Source: Bin80 sp965220365 (GTDB lineage: Bacteria; Bacteroidota; Rhodothermia; Rhodothermales; Bin80). From it: 64,000 nucleotides of DNA. Shown one piece after another: positions 35,836 to 44,547 of this stretch. A program made the position numbers and the translations under genes. Below the pieces are notes generated by a model. It had not been told where the DNA came from. It was given only the letters and a program-made list of their open reading frames with translations, and did no database searches. Location: assembly GCA_965220365.1 (NCBI GenBank), contig OZ244823.1, forward strand, positions 620,001 to 684,000, written 5' to 3'. Within the stretch, counting starts at the first letter, position 1, and the number at the start of each line of letters is the position of its first letter.

Positions 35836-37164
35836 ATGGCACAGCGTTTTTTAGTTTCCAGACGAGATTTTATGCGTTCCAGCGCAATTGGCACAGCCGG
35901 ACTCGCGATAGGAGCCCGGCCATCTTTCGTTGCTCCGAGTGACCGTATTACAGTCGGTATGATTGGTGCGGGTGCCAGGGCGCACGGACTGGTTGAATCC
36001 CTCAAAGCATTCCCTGAGGTTGAGATCGTTGCTGCCTGCGACGCCTATACCGGTCGCCTAGAGCGTATAAAGAGTCGTACGAATGGCACGGCCGACACCA
36101 TGGCGGATTACAGAGAGATCATCGCTAGGGATGATATTGATGCAGTTGTGATTTCCAGTCCCGATCACTGGCACTACCAGCATTCGGTTGACTCGTTGAA
36201 CGCAGGCAAGCACGCGTACATAGAAAAGCCTATGACCTACTCCATCGAGGAGGGGGCAGGCATTATTGAGGCGCAGAGAAGGAATAACCTTGCCGTGCAG
36301 GTGGGCAGTCCTGGGCCAAATAGCGTTCTGGTTCAAAAAGCGCGTCAGATGATTAAGGAGGGAAAGCTTGGACAGGTCACGATGATTCGTGCAAGCACCA
36401 ACCGCAATACTGCCTCCGGTGCATGGATTTATCCTATCCCCCCGGATGCTTCTCCTGAAACGGTGGACTGGGATTTATTCCTCGGCTCTGCTCCTAAGCG
36501 GCCGTACAGTCCTGAACGATTCTTCCGCTGGCGATGCTACAAAGATTATTCGGGCGGCTTGTCTACCGATCTGTACGTTCATACATGTACCACCATCAAC
36601 TATGTCATGGATGCCAAAATCCCTGAAAGTGTGATGGCCATGGGGGATTTGTACCGGTGGACCCGCTCCCGGGATGTGCCGGATACGATCAATGCATCAC
36701 TGAAGTATTCTGATGGCTTTATGGTGAATCTCAGTGGGACGTTCAACAATCAGGGAGGGAATTCAGGCGGCATGCGAATTCTGGGAACGGAAGGATCCCT
36801 GGTATTTGGGAGTGGACTTCGCTTTATTCCCGAGCGGGTCAATGAGAGCAATGGCTGGATCACTGAAAGTTGGCCGAAGACCCTGGCAGATGCATACATT
36901 GCAGACCCTGCAACTCGCCATGAAGAAATGCCTTCCAGTCGCCCCCAAGCGACGCTTGCTGGCGAAGAAGTCTATCATTCAGAGGGTGAATCTTCCATGC
37001 ATGTACATATTCGAGAATGGCTTGACGCGATTCGCGATGGTAGTGCGACGAAGGAAGATGCAGAGGTGGGACATCACGCTGCTGCATGCGCACACATGAT
37101 CAATGCTTCGATTGAAAAGGAGAAGATGGTCAACTGGGATGGACAGAATTTGAAAACAAACTAA
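35836..37164 (+). CDS. Gfo/Idh/MocA-family oxidoreductase with Tat signal
   Basis: The 442-aa protein opens with SRRDFMRSSAIGTAGLAIGA, a twin-arginine signal, so it folds with its nicotinamide cofactor before export. The dinucleotide-binding loop GMIGAGARAHG is at 41-51 and the family motif EKPMTYSIEEG near 131. The C-terminal half is the alpha/beta dehydrogenase domain. Likely activity: oxidation of a sugar hydroxyl (for example C3) or a related redox step. It forms a unit with the CBM9-like and DUF1080 genes. Substrate not determinable. Confidence 0.9.
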   Translation: MAQRFLVSRRDFMRSSAIGTAGLAIGARPSFVAPSDRITVGMIGAGARAHGLVESLKAFPEVEIVAACDAYTGRLERIKSRTNGTADTMADYREIIARDDIDAVVISSPDHWHYQHSVDSLNAGKHAYIEKPMTYSIEEGAGIIEAQRRNNLAVQVGSPGPNSVLVQKARQMIKEGKLGQVTMIRASTNRNTASGAWIYPIPPDASPETVDWDLFLGSAPKRPYSPERFFRWRCYKDYSGGLSTDLYVHTCTTINYVMDAKIPESVMAMGDLYRWTRSRDVPDTINASLKYSDGFMVNLSGTFNNQGGNSGGMRILGTEGSLVFGSGLRFIPERVNESNGWITESWPKTLADAYIADPATRHEEMPSSRPQATLAGEEVYHSEGESSMHVHIREWLDAIRDGSATKEDAEVGHHAAACAHMINASIEKEKMVNWDGQNLKTN

Positions 37165-37251
37165 ACCAGTCTCAGCAGAAAAAAATCACGGGTACGTGTT
37201 CTGTGAGGCGAAAGAATTGGGTTTGTAGTTTTTGCGAACGGGTTATGACTA

Positions 37252-37267
37252 TACCCTGTGAAGGGTA
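37252..37267. terminator. Weak hairpin between convergent genes
   Basis: TACCCT (37252-37257) and AGGGTA (37262-37267) form a 6-bp stem with a 4-base loop in the 165-bp gap between the oxidoreductase and the 2OG oxygenase gene. It is followed by a short T-rich run. It may act as a bidirectional terminator. Confidence 0.3.
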
Positions 37268-37329
37268 ATGGTTTCTTGTAACTGTAACGGGGGATGTCAG
37301 CTATTCAACCTAAGCGTTTCTGTAATAGA

Positions 37330-39699
37330 CTACTGGTTATCCTGAAACACCGCCTTGGCTGCTTTTAGACGCTTTATTCGCTCTGCATCCGCGTTTTCCG
37401 TTGCGCCCTCGGGCACCAGTGTTAACAGGTGCTCAATGTAACTTATATCTTCGGAGTACTTGGCAAGCCTGCGCTTATGACTATGTCGGTTTTTGGTGCA
37501 CTTCAGCCTGTAGGGGCTCCCTTTTCGTACGGTTACATAGTTAATATCCAGATCAAGCACGTCAATCGTTTGTTGGATATGCCGACGTAAATCCTTGGCT
37601 ACTCTGAAGCTTTGGGTACGGCGATTAGGATTCAGGCAAAACGCCTGAAGTTCCGCACGAAGATCGGAAGTGCAAGGAATGTCAGCATCAATGGTCCAAT
37701 TGCTGGGTTTTTCAGGAGGAGTACTGCTACGTCGGAGCAGGATGTCAACGGATTGCCGCCAAAGTAACCTGTAGGCATCCGTACCGCTAACTTGTTCAAT
37801 CTTGTATAGCTCCCCCAGAGCTTCGGGTAACATGCGGTCTGGTGTAGCGGCCTTCGGAAAGTCGGCAATAGTGGTTGCCGCTTCAACGAACTCCTGTATC
37901 AGGCCCAAGTGCCAAGTGAGCGCGAAAAGGTTGCGGATTGCAGCAGAATCAAGAAATAACTGTTCATCAATCTCCCGGGTGATATATTTGAATTCTTGAT
38001 CGGACGATTCACGAAGAGCTTCGGTAATCTTCTCCAGCGCCGTGCGAAGCAATGACATGGCCGATTGTGTTACATCTTGCTCCACATTTCGCCATACCGG
38101 CTCATCCTGGCCCAGATTTTCTGTGATCATTGCAAGTAAGGACAGAATTTCCTTGGGATGTGTCGGCATATATTGTTTTACCAATTTCAGCAAAAACTCC
38201 TTGGCGGTCTTGGGGCCAACCAGGGGCATGAGGCCAGCGAGTTGCTCATTCTCGCTACCGTCGTAGTGGACTAGCATAGCTCGATCAAGAAAGCCCATTG
38301 TTATGTCCGCATTGCCGGTTTTGCTTAGGAGTTCAAGCATTACCGGCCGGTTATCATCGCTATATTTGTCTCGGCTTTCTGGCCACAGGTTTGCCAGTTG
38401 AAGTAGCAAGTGTTGTATTTCGGTGTCGCTTACCCGATTATATTGTGTAGCCACCCAAGACACTGCATGTCCGATGCTGTCACGGGCCACAATTTTCACG
38501 GTATTCATGTGGGGCCAGACAACAAGGGCCGCAAAGCGGTAGATGAGATCCAGTGTCGGGCCGTAGTTGCCCATATATTCTTCCATCAGTTCCTCGTCAG
38601 GCTCCATGCCTTCAATTGAATCTATAGGAAGGATCTCTTCTTTCTGGAGTGAAAGTTCCCCGAAAGTTGGGTGGCTGCCATCACGGGCGATCCAGTTTTC
38701 CAGGTATTCCTCGCGTTCAATGAGTGTTCCAATGGTTGAACCAATTACGATGTCATCCCAGGGGTCCTGATATATTTCAGGCTCGCCCGTTTCTTGGATG
38801 TACAGCACTGCGGCGTGCATGTCACAGCTTGCATGGTCGGCTGCCTTTCCCAAAACCTGTGCTACCGCTGCGTCAGTACCTTTCAATGTGTCAAACGAGA
38901 GACCTTCTTCACTGTACGAGTGATCAAGCATCCAAACGATTTTATCGGTGGTAGCACTGTCCACCCAATCTATCAGACACTCCCTCACCTTATCCGTCAA
39001 TCCGGTATAATCGGGTGCTCCCGTCCATTTTTTACCAGAGCGAATGAACAGGTTGTACACAAGAGATATGCGATGACCTTTCGTGACCGGTCGGATCTCG
39101 TGAAGGCAGTCCGCATAGAATGCAGCATACGAAAGCTCGGATGGCTCTTGGACGTTCATGTCGAAGACGGTTTCCTGGCCTGCATGGCGAATGGATAGTT
39201 CACCACCCTCGCCAGGAGTTGGCAGCGATAAGGACAGGGTGGCAATCATTCCGCGGACTTTTTCTGTATCCCGGTGGGCGGCGAAGAATCCGCCTTCTTT
39301 ATAAATGAGAAGCTTGTACAGCTTTGCATCAAGCTGCCCTTGTTTAAGCCCTAAGCCTTCGCTCACGAGTTCCATGATTTGCTTGAACGAGTCTGTCCAA
39401 GCCTTGCCAGTTATGCGAATTCGACGGGCATCGATCTGCCAGCAATCACGTACCGATGTATCCATGAGCGTCTTGGTCCCTTTGCCGTAGGGAGCGCGTT
39501 CCGCCATCTCAACCAGTGCGTCAATCTGTACCTGTGGTACGGGAAATGAGAGAACCCCCACATTTTTGAGAGTAATTTGAGGCATAGGTAGATGCAGATT
39601 CCCCCCTACGCAGTAATCTCCCGGACGATCAATAGACTCAAGTAGCTCGATGAGGCGGCGCTGATTCGCCTGTTCAAAATTGTCGTCTTGGTTTGCCAT
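37330..39699 (-). CDS. Large 2OG-Fe(II) oxygenase, paralogue 1
   Basis: The 789-aa protein has an N-terminal prolyl-4-hydroxylase-type jelly roll: iron ligands H142 and D144 in AAHRDTEKVRG, H200 in YADCLHEIRP, and the 2-oxoglutarate arginine R210 in KGHRISLVYN. It is therefore catalytically complete. The remaining 570 residues have no recognised domain; they look mostly helical, with a basic C-terminal tail (TKNRHSHKRRLAKY). No signal peptide, so cytoplasmic. It is one of two tandem paralogues with the same length, start (MANQDDNFEQ) and layout. Substrates of this long-form group are unknown; protein, RNA or DNA hydroxylation are possible. Confidence 0.78.
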   Translation of the reverse strand: MANQDDNFEQANQRRLIELLESIDRPGDYCVGGNLHLPMPQITLKNVGVLSFPVPQVQIDALVEMAERAPYGKGTKTLMDTSVRDCWQIDARRIRITGKAWTDSFKQIMELVSEGLGLKQGQLDAKLYKLLIYKEGGFFAAHRDTEKVRGMIATLSLSLPTPGEGGELSIRHAGQETVFDMNVQEPSELSYAAFYADCLHEIRPVTKGHRISLVYNLFIRSGKKWTGAPDYTGLTDKVRECLIDWVDSATTDKIVWMLDHSYSEEGLSFDTLKGTDAAVAQVLGKAADHASCDMHAAVLYIQETGEPEIYQDPWDDIVIGSTIGTLIEREEYLENWIARDGSHPTFGELSLQKEEILPIDSIEGMEPDEELMEEYMGNYGPTLDLIYRFAALVVWPHMNTVKIVARDSIGHAVSWVATQYNRVSDTEIQHLLLQLANLWPESRDKYSDDNRPVMLELLSKTGNADITMGFLDRAMLVHYDGSENEQLAGLMPLVGPKTAKEFLLKLVKQYMPTHPKEILSLLAMITENLGQDEPVWRNVEQDVTQSAMSLLRTALEKITEALRESSDQEFKYITREIDEQLFLDSAAIRNLFALTWHLGLIQEFVEAATTIADFPKAATPDRMLPEALGELYKIEQVSGTDAYRLLWRQSVDILLRRSSTPPEKPSNWTIDADIPCTSDLRAELQAFCLNPNRRTQSFRVAKDLRRHIQQTIDVLDLDINYVTVRKGSPYRLKCTKNRHSHKRRLAKYSEDISYIEHLLTLVPEGATENADAERIKRLKAAKAVFQDNQ

Positions 39700-39901
39700 T
39701 ATGGTTGGAATTTAATAAAGAGTAAATGCGATCCTTCTCTCGGCTTTTTCACTTGTTGTATCCGCCTCAATGCAGACGAACTGCCTAGTCACAAAACTTC
39801 CAATTTCTCCGGCTGGTTTTTGAAACTGACATTATTTCCTGGTTGGTGTCCGATATGGTTCAATTGACAGGATGTGGTATGGAGGCTGATGAATCTTCGG
39901 G

Positions 39902-42289
39902 TCACTGGCGGTTCTGAGACGCTGCCTTGGCTGCTTCTAGACGTCGTATTCGCTTTGCATCTGCGTTTTCCGTTGCGCCCTCTGGCACCAGTGTTAACAG
40001 GCGCTCAATGTAATTTATATCTTCGGAGTATTGAGCGAGCCTGCGCTTGTGACCATTTCGATTCTTGGTGCAACGTAGCGTATAAGGGCTTCCCTTGTGT
40101 TCGGTGACATAATCAATATCCAAGGCAAGTACTCCAATCGTTTCACGGATACGTCGACGTGAGTTCCTGGGTACCTTGAAGTCTTTGGTACGGAGATCAG
40201 GATTCAGGCAAAACGCCTGAAGTTCCACAGAAAGGTCGGAAGTGCAAGGAATGTTGGCATCAATGGTCCAATGACTGGGTTTTTCAGGAGGAGCACTACT
40301 ACGCTGAATCAGTATGTCGACGGATTGTCTCCAGAGTAACCGGTAGGCTTCTGTACTGCGAACTTGTTCAATCTTGAACAGGTCTGCCAGAGCCTCGGGT
40401 AACATGCGGTCCGGTGTGGCTGCCTTTGGGAAGTCGGCAATAGTAGTTGCTGCTACAACGGATTCCTGTTCCAGCCCCAAATGCCAAGTAAGCGCGAGAA
40501 GGTCACGGATTGCTGCACCATCAAGAGGGTTTTTTTTGTTAAATCCCCAAGTGATATACTCAATCTTTCCATGAACCTCTTTGTAGGGAACCCGACTGAC
40601 GGTTTCGGTAGCCTTCTCCAGCACTGCGCGAAGCAATGACATGACAGACTGCACTGCCTCTCGCATCACATTGTGCCATATCGGCTCAGCCTGCCCCAAA
40701 GTCTCTGTGACCATCGCAAGTAGGGACAGGATCTCCTTCGGATATTCCAGCAGATACCGCTCCATCAACTGTGGTAAAAACTTCTTCGCACTTTCGGGGC
40801 CGATTACAGGCATGAGGCCAGTGAGTTGTTCATTCTCACTACCGTCGTAGTGGATCAGCACGGTTTGATCAAGAAAATCCGCCGCCAGATCCGCATTGCC
40901 GGTAGTGCTTAAAATCTGTAGCATTACCGGTCGGTTATGATCGTTGTATTTGCTTCGGCTTTTTGGCCACAGGTCCATCAGATTAGATAACATTCGGTGC
41001 ATTTCAGCGCTACTCACCTCATCGCATTGTGTAGCCACCCAAGACACGGCGTGCCTGATACCACCACTCGCTATAATTTTCAGTGTGCTTGACTTGGGCC
41101 AAACGACAAGAGCCCCAAGCCGGTAGATGAGGTCCAGTGTCGGGCCGGAGTTGCCCACGTATTCTTCCACCAGTTCCTCGTCAGGGTACAAATCATCCGT
41201 TGAATCTATCGGAAGAAGTTCTCCCTCACTGACCGAAATCTCGCCGAATGGTGGATGGCTGCCATCATGGGCAGCCCAGTTCTCCAAGTGTTCCTCACGA
41301 TCAAATAGGTCCACAATGGTTGAGCCAATCATGGGTTCGCTCCAGTAGCTGCCATCATGATCTATATCCGGAGCGCCGGTCTCTCGAATGTGTAGTATAG
41401 CGGCATGCATATCACAGCCTGCATGGTCGGCTGCCTCTCCCAAAACCCGTGCTACTGGCGCGTCAGTACCTTTTAATGTGTCAAACGAGAGACCTTCCTC
41501 ACTGTACGAGTGCTCAAGTACCCAAACGATTTTTTCGGTCTTACCACCGTCCATCCAATCTGCCAGACACTCCTTGACCTTATCCCCCAATCCGGTATAA
41601 TCGGGCGCGCCAGTCCATTTTTTGCCAGATTGGATAAAGATGTTATACACAAGAGATATGCGATGGCCTTTGGTCACCGGCCGGGCCTCATGAAGACAAT
41701 CTGCATAGAATGCAGCATACGAAAGTTCGGATGGCTCTTGGGCATTCATGTTGAAGACGGTTTCCTGGTCTGCATGGCGAATGGACAGTTCACCACCTTC
41801 GCCACGAGTTGGCAGTGATAGGGACAGGGTTGCAATCATTCCAGGGACTTTTTCTGTATCCCGGTGGGCGGCGAAGAACCCGCCTTTTTTATAGATCAGA
41901 AGCTTGTATAACTTCGCACCGAGCTGTCCTTGGTTAAACCCTAAGCCTTTACTCACGAGGTTCATAATGTTCTCAAACGAATCTGACCAAGCCTTACCGG
42001 TTATACGAACTTGATGGGCATCAATCTGCCAGCAATCACGTACTGATGTATCCATGAGCGTCTTGGTCCCCTTACCGTAGGGGGCTCGTTCAGCCATCTC
42101 AACTAGTGCGTCAATCTGTACCCGTGGTACGGGAAATGAGAGGGGGCCAACATTTTCGAGAGTAATCAGGGGCATTGCTCCATGCAGAGTTCCCCCTACA
42201 CAGTAATCTCCCGGACGATCAATAGATTCAAGTAGCTCGATGAGGCGACGTTTGTTCGCCTGTTCAAAATTATCGTTCTGGTTCGCCAT
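39902..42289 (-). CDS. Large 2OG-Fe(II) oxygenase, paralogue 2
   Basis: I place the start at 42289 (MANQNDNFEQ) to match paralogue 1; the frame is open 45 codons further upstream, but that stretch has no counterpart. The 795-aa protein keeps H142, D144, H200 and R210 and the same long C-terminal region; by eye most residues are the same as in paralogue 1. Both genes run on the minus strand with a 202-bp gap. Conservation of the catalytic set in both copies argues for two active enzymes and not for one degrading copy. The most variable parts are in the C-terminal half, consistent with different partners or substrates. Confidence 0.78.
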   Translation of the reverse strand: MANQNDNFEQANKRRLIELLESIDRPGDYCVGGTLHGAMPLITLENVGPLSFPVPRVQIDALVEMAERAPYGKGTKTLMDTSVRDCWQIDAHQVRITGKAWSDSFENIMNLVSKGLGFNQGQLGAKLYKLLIYKKGGFFAAHRDTEKVPGMIATLSLSLPTRGEGGELSIRHADQETVFNMNAQEPSELSYAAFYADCLHEARPVTKGHRISLVYNIFIQSGKKWTGAPDYTGLGDKVKECLADWMDGGKTEKIVWVLEHSYSEEGLSFDTLKGTDAPVARVLGEAADHAGCDMHAAILHIRETGAPDIDHDGSYWSEPMIGSTIVDLFDREEHLENWAAHDGSHPPFGEISVSEGELLPIDSTDDLYPDEELVEEYVGNSGPTLDLIYRLGALVVWPKSSTLKIIASGGIRHAVSWVATQCDEVSSAEMHRMLSNLMDLWPKSRSKYNDHNRPVMLQILSTTGNADLAADFLDQTVLIHYDGSENEQLTGLMPVIGPESAKKFLPQLMERYLLEYPKEILSLLAMVTETLGQAEPIWHNVMREAVQSVMSLLRAVLEKATETVSRVPYKEVHGKIEYITWGFNKKNPLDGAAIRDLLALTWHLGLEQESVVAATTIADFPKAATPDRMLPEALADLFKIEQVRSTEAYRLLWRQSVDILIQRSSAPPEKPSHWTIDANIPCTSDLSVELQAFCLNPDLRTKDFKVPRNSRRRIRETIGVLALDIDYVTEHKGSPYTLRCTKNRNGHKRRLAQYSEDINYIERLLTLVPEGATENADAKRIRRLEAAKAASQNRQ

Positions 42290-42570
42290 TATGGTTACGA
42301 TTAAGACTAATTGATGTGCAGATTCAACCCTGCATTTCGGTTTCTGGTCTCGCCATCCCGCCTTAATGATGGCAACCTTTTCCGGGGGAACATAATTTGC
42401 CGTTGGCTCAGTGTCGTTGAACAATACAGTTCCCAGATAAGGATATGGCCGTCACTATGCGAAGTAATCATTCTTTATTGATCGCGAAAAATTTTGATTA
42501 TTCTGGCGCTTTGCCTATTATCGTGGGAAGGTCATAAATTTAGAAAATCTTCGGTATATGGCGGCCATGA

Positions 42571-42922
42571 TTTTCTACAATTTTTCATTTATTTCAGGCT
42601 AGCGGCTGCACGATTGGGCAGATTGAACGGCCTGCTTTGATTGAACTGAATGACAATACGAATGGTGATCCCTGGACGAATGCATCAGGTTGGGGTAACG
42701 ACACTCCGCTTGGTGGCTGGTATGGCGTGACAGTTGAAAATAGGCGGATCACAGAACTCTCGTTACCAGACAATGCCCTTGAGGGTCCGATACCGAGGGA
42801 TGTAGCCAATTTTATCGAGGTCTCAGTTCTCAGAATCGCCGACAACTCCCCTACCGGAAGAAATCTCGCTCCTGTCGAATCTGATTGAGTTATGCATCAA
42901 TGGAAACACGGGTCTTGGAGGT
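42571..42922 (+). pseudogene. Frameshifted leucine-rich-repeat protein remnant
   Basis: The frame contains RPALIELNDNTNGDPWTNASGW, then WYGVTVENRRITELSLPDNALEGPIPRDVANF, the normal start of a bacterial plant-type LRR protein (N-terminal cap and first repeats). At about 42845 the pattern jumps to the +1 frame and continues LPEEISLLSNLIELCINGN. One extra C in the CCCC run at 42848-42851 explains the shift. There is no convincing start codon, and the frame loses LRR character after about 42922. It is a decayed fragment of a larger surface LRR protein. Confidence 0.75.
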
Positions 42923-43201
42923 GTCTCAAGTGATGACCGGCCAATCTCGGGGCCTTGGAGTGCTCCACTTTGGGGACACCAAGCCTGTGGTCTTTTAACG
43001 AAGACAGCCGAAAAGACTCAAATCATTAAGTTGGAACGTTGGTCCATTGATATAGAATGAGCGCTCATCGTTTTTGGTGCGTAAATGATACTTCGTGCAC
43101 ATGTCGATCAAGTGCTGAAGTTATCCCGAGTGACCTGGCTCAAACCTGAATATATCTCCCTGCGGTTACCGTATTTTCTTGGGTAGGTCCAGGAAATAAA
43201 T

Positions 43202-43810
43202 ATGACACTTATTCGTTCTCTGCCGCAATTGGTTTTGGCTACGCGAAATACTCACAAAGCAGCCGAATTGAAACTACTGCTGGCCTCTGCATCTGTTGAG
43301 ATTCTTGATTTATCTGCTTTTCCAGATGCCCCCCAGGTAGATGAGACCGCTCCCACCCTTAAAGGTAATGCAGCACTGAAAGCTTTGAGTGCGCAAAGAC
43401 ACACTGGGCTTTGGACACTCGGGGACGATACCGGTCTTTATATTGATGCGCTGGATGGGCGCCCCGGTATACATTCGGCTCGCTTTGCGGGTGAACAGGC
43501 TGACGCAAAGGCAAACCGTGCCATGGTACTTGAGCTACTCGCCAACAAGTCAGATCGCACGGCCCGGTTTATTACTGTATTAGCCTTGGCACATCCTGAA
43601 GGTGTTCATTACTTTGAAGGGCATCTCAATGGATGTATCGCAGGGTCTGCTTTATCTACCCGAGGCTTTGGCTATGAATCAATCTTCATCCCAGAGGGGT
43701 TTAGGGTCAGCCTTGCACAGTTGTCCAGAGAAGAGAAAAACAGGATCAGCCATCGGGCACAGAGTGCAACTAGGCTGGCAAACTTTATCCTCAAACTGCA
43801 GGCTGGATGA
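43202..43810 (+). CDS. rdgB: XTP/dITP diphosphatase (RdgB/HAM1)
   Basis: The 202-aa protein starts with VLATRNTHKAAELKLLL, the HAM1-type nucleotide-binding motif (usual TxNxxK pattern), and contains LGDDTGLYIDALDGRPGIHSARFAG and the later GFGYESIFIPEGF segment. The enzyme removes dITP and XTP from the nucleotide pool by pyrophosphate release, preventing mutagenic incorporation. Length is normal. The last bases overlap the dtd start (ATGA type, 4 bp), so the two housekeeping genes are translationally coupled. It shows no unusual residue apart from small changes in the substrate loop. Confidence 0.95.
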   Translation: MTLIRSLPQLVLATRNTHKAAELKLLLASASVEILDLSAFPDAPQVDETAPTLKGNAALKALSAQRHTGLWTLGDDTGLYIDALDGRPGIHSARFAGEQADAKANRAMVLELLANKSDRTARFITVLALAHPEGVHYFEGHLNGCIAGSALSTRGFGYESIFIPEGFRVSLAQLSREEKNRISHRAQSATRLANFILKLQAG

Positions 43811-44271
43811 TTGCTCTTGTACAACGCGTCCAAAAAGCTTCGGTCACCGCAGAGGATATCACGGTTGGCAGCATTGGTCCAGGCCTGCTCATCTTCTTGG
43901 GAATTCATTCGCAGGATGGCCAATCGGAAGCAGATTGGCTGGTACGCAAGTGTACACGCCTCCGCATTTTCCCGGATGATGCGGGACAAATGAATCTATC
44001 CGTTCGAGATATTGATGCCGACATCCTCCTGGTATCCCAATTTACACTCTATGGTAATACCAAAAAGGGGCATCGGCCCTCATTCGTAGAAGCTGCTCGC
44101 CCTGAGATTGCCGAGCCTCTGTATGAGTATGTTAAGCGTAAACTCTCCAGCGAACTAGGGCGTCCCATTGCCTGCGGCAGCTTCGGTGCATCCATGCAGG
44201 TTTCTCTGGTAAACGATGGACCAGTAACGATCTGGATTGAACGCACGCCAGAAGGGACTCGAGATTCTTGA
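43807..44271 (+). CDS. dtd: D-aminoacyl-tRNA deacylase
   Basis: The 154-aa protein carries both active-site signatures: SQFTLYG near 79-85, and the Gly-cisPro motif NDGPVTIWIE near the end (NSGPVT in most species; here the serine is aspartate). The start RVQKASVTAEDITVGSIGPGLLIFLGI is typical. Dtd hydrolyses D-amino acids from mischarged tRNAs and also glycine from tRNA-Ala. It overlaps the rdgB stop by 4 bp. Housekeeping role, cytoplasmic. Confidence 0.95.
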   Translation: MIALVQRVQKASVTAEDITVGSIGPGLLIFLGIHSQDGQSEADWLVRKCTRLRIFPDDAGQMNLSVRDIDADILLVSQFTLYGNTKKGHRPSFVEAARPEIAEPLYEYVKRKLSSELGRPIACGSFGASMQVSLVNDGPVTIWIERTPEGTRDS

Positions 44272-44547
44272 CTCTCCAGAACAGGCTTTAATTGGAACAG
44301 TAAATCAGTTTAAATCCTTTGCTCACGCGCATTTGTTCGTCCCGGCTCCCTGAGAGATTTGTGAATGAGTTGAGGCTCACACGCCCGGCTTGACGAGAAA
44401 AAGTAGTACTGCCGAACCAACCATCCAGTGGAGGTAGGCCTCTCTGATTACCTTGATTTGATATGAAACCGATCTAAAGTAATTCCCTTACTTTGACACT
44501 TTGTACAAACCCGCGTGTAAAGTACCGATGCTCAGACTCGTTCCCTA

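Noticed and set aside
42290..42424. 45-residue N-terminal extension of the second 2OG oxygenase
   Set aside because: The paralogue begins at the equivalent of 42289, and the extension has no counterpart there.
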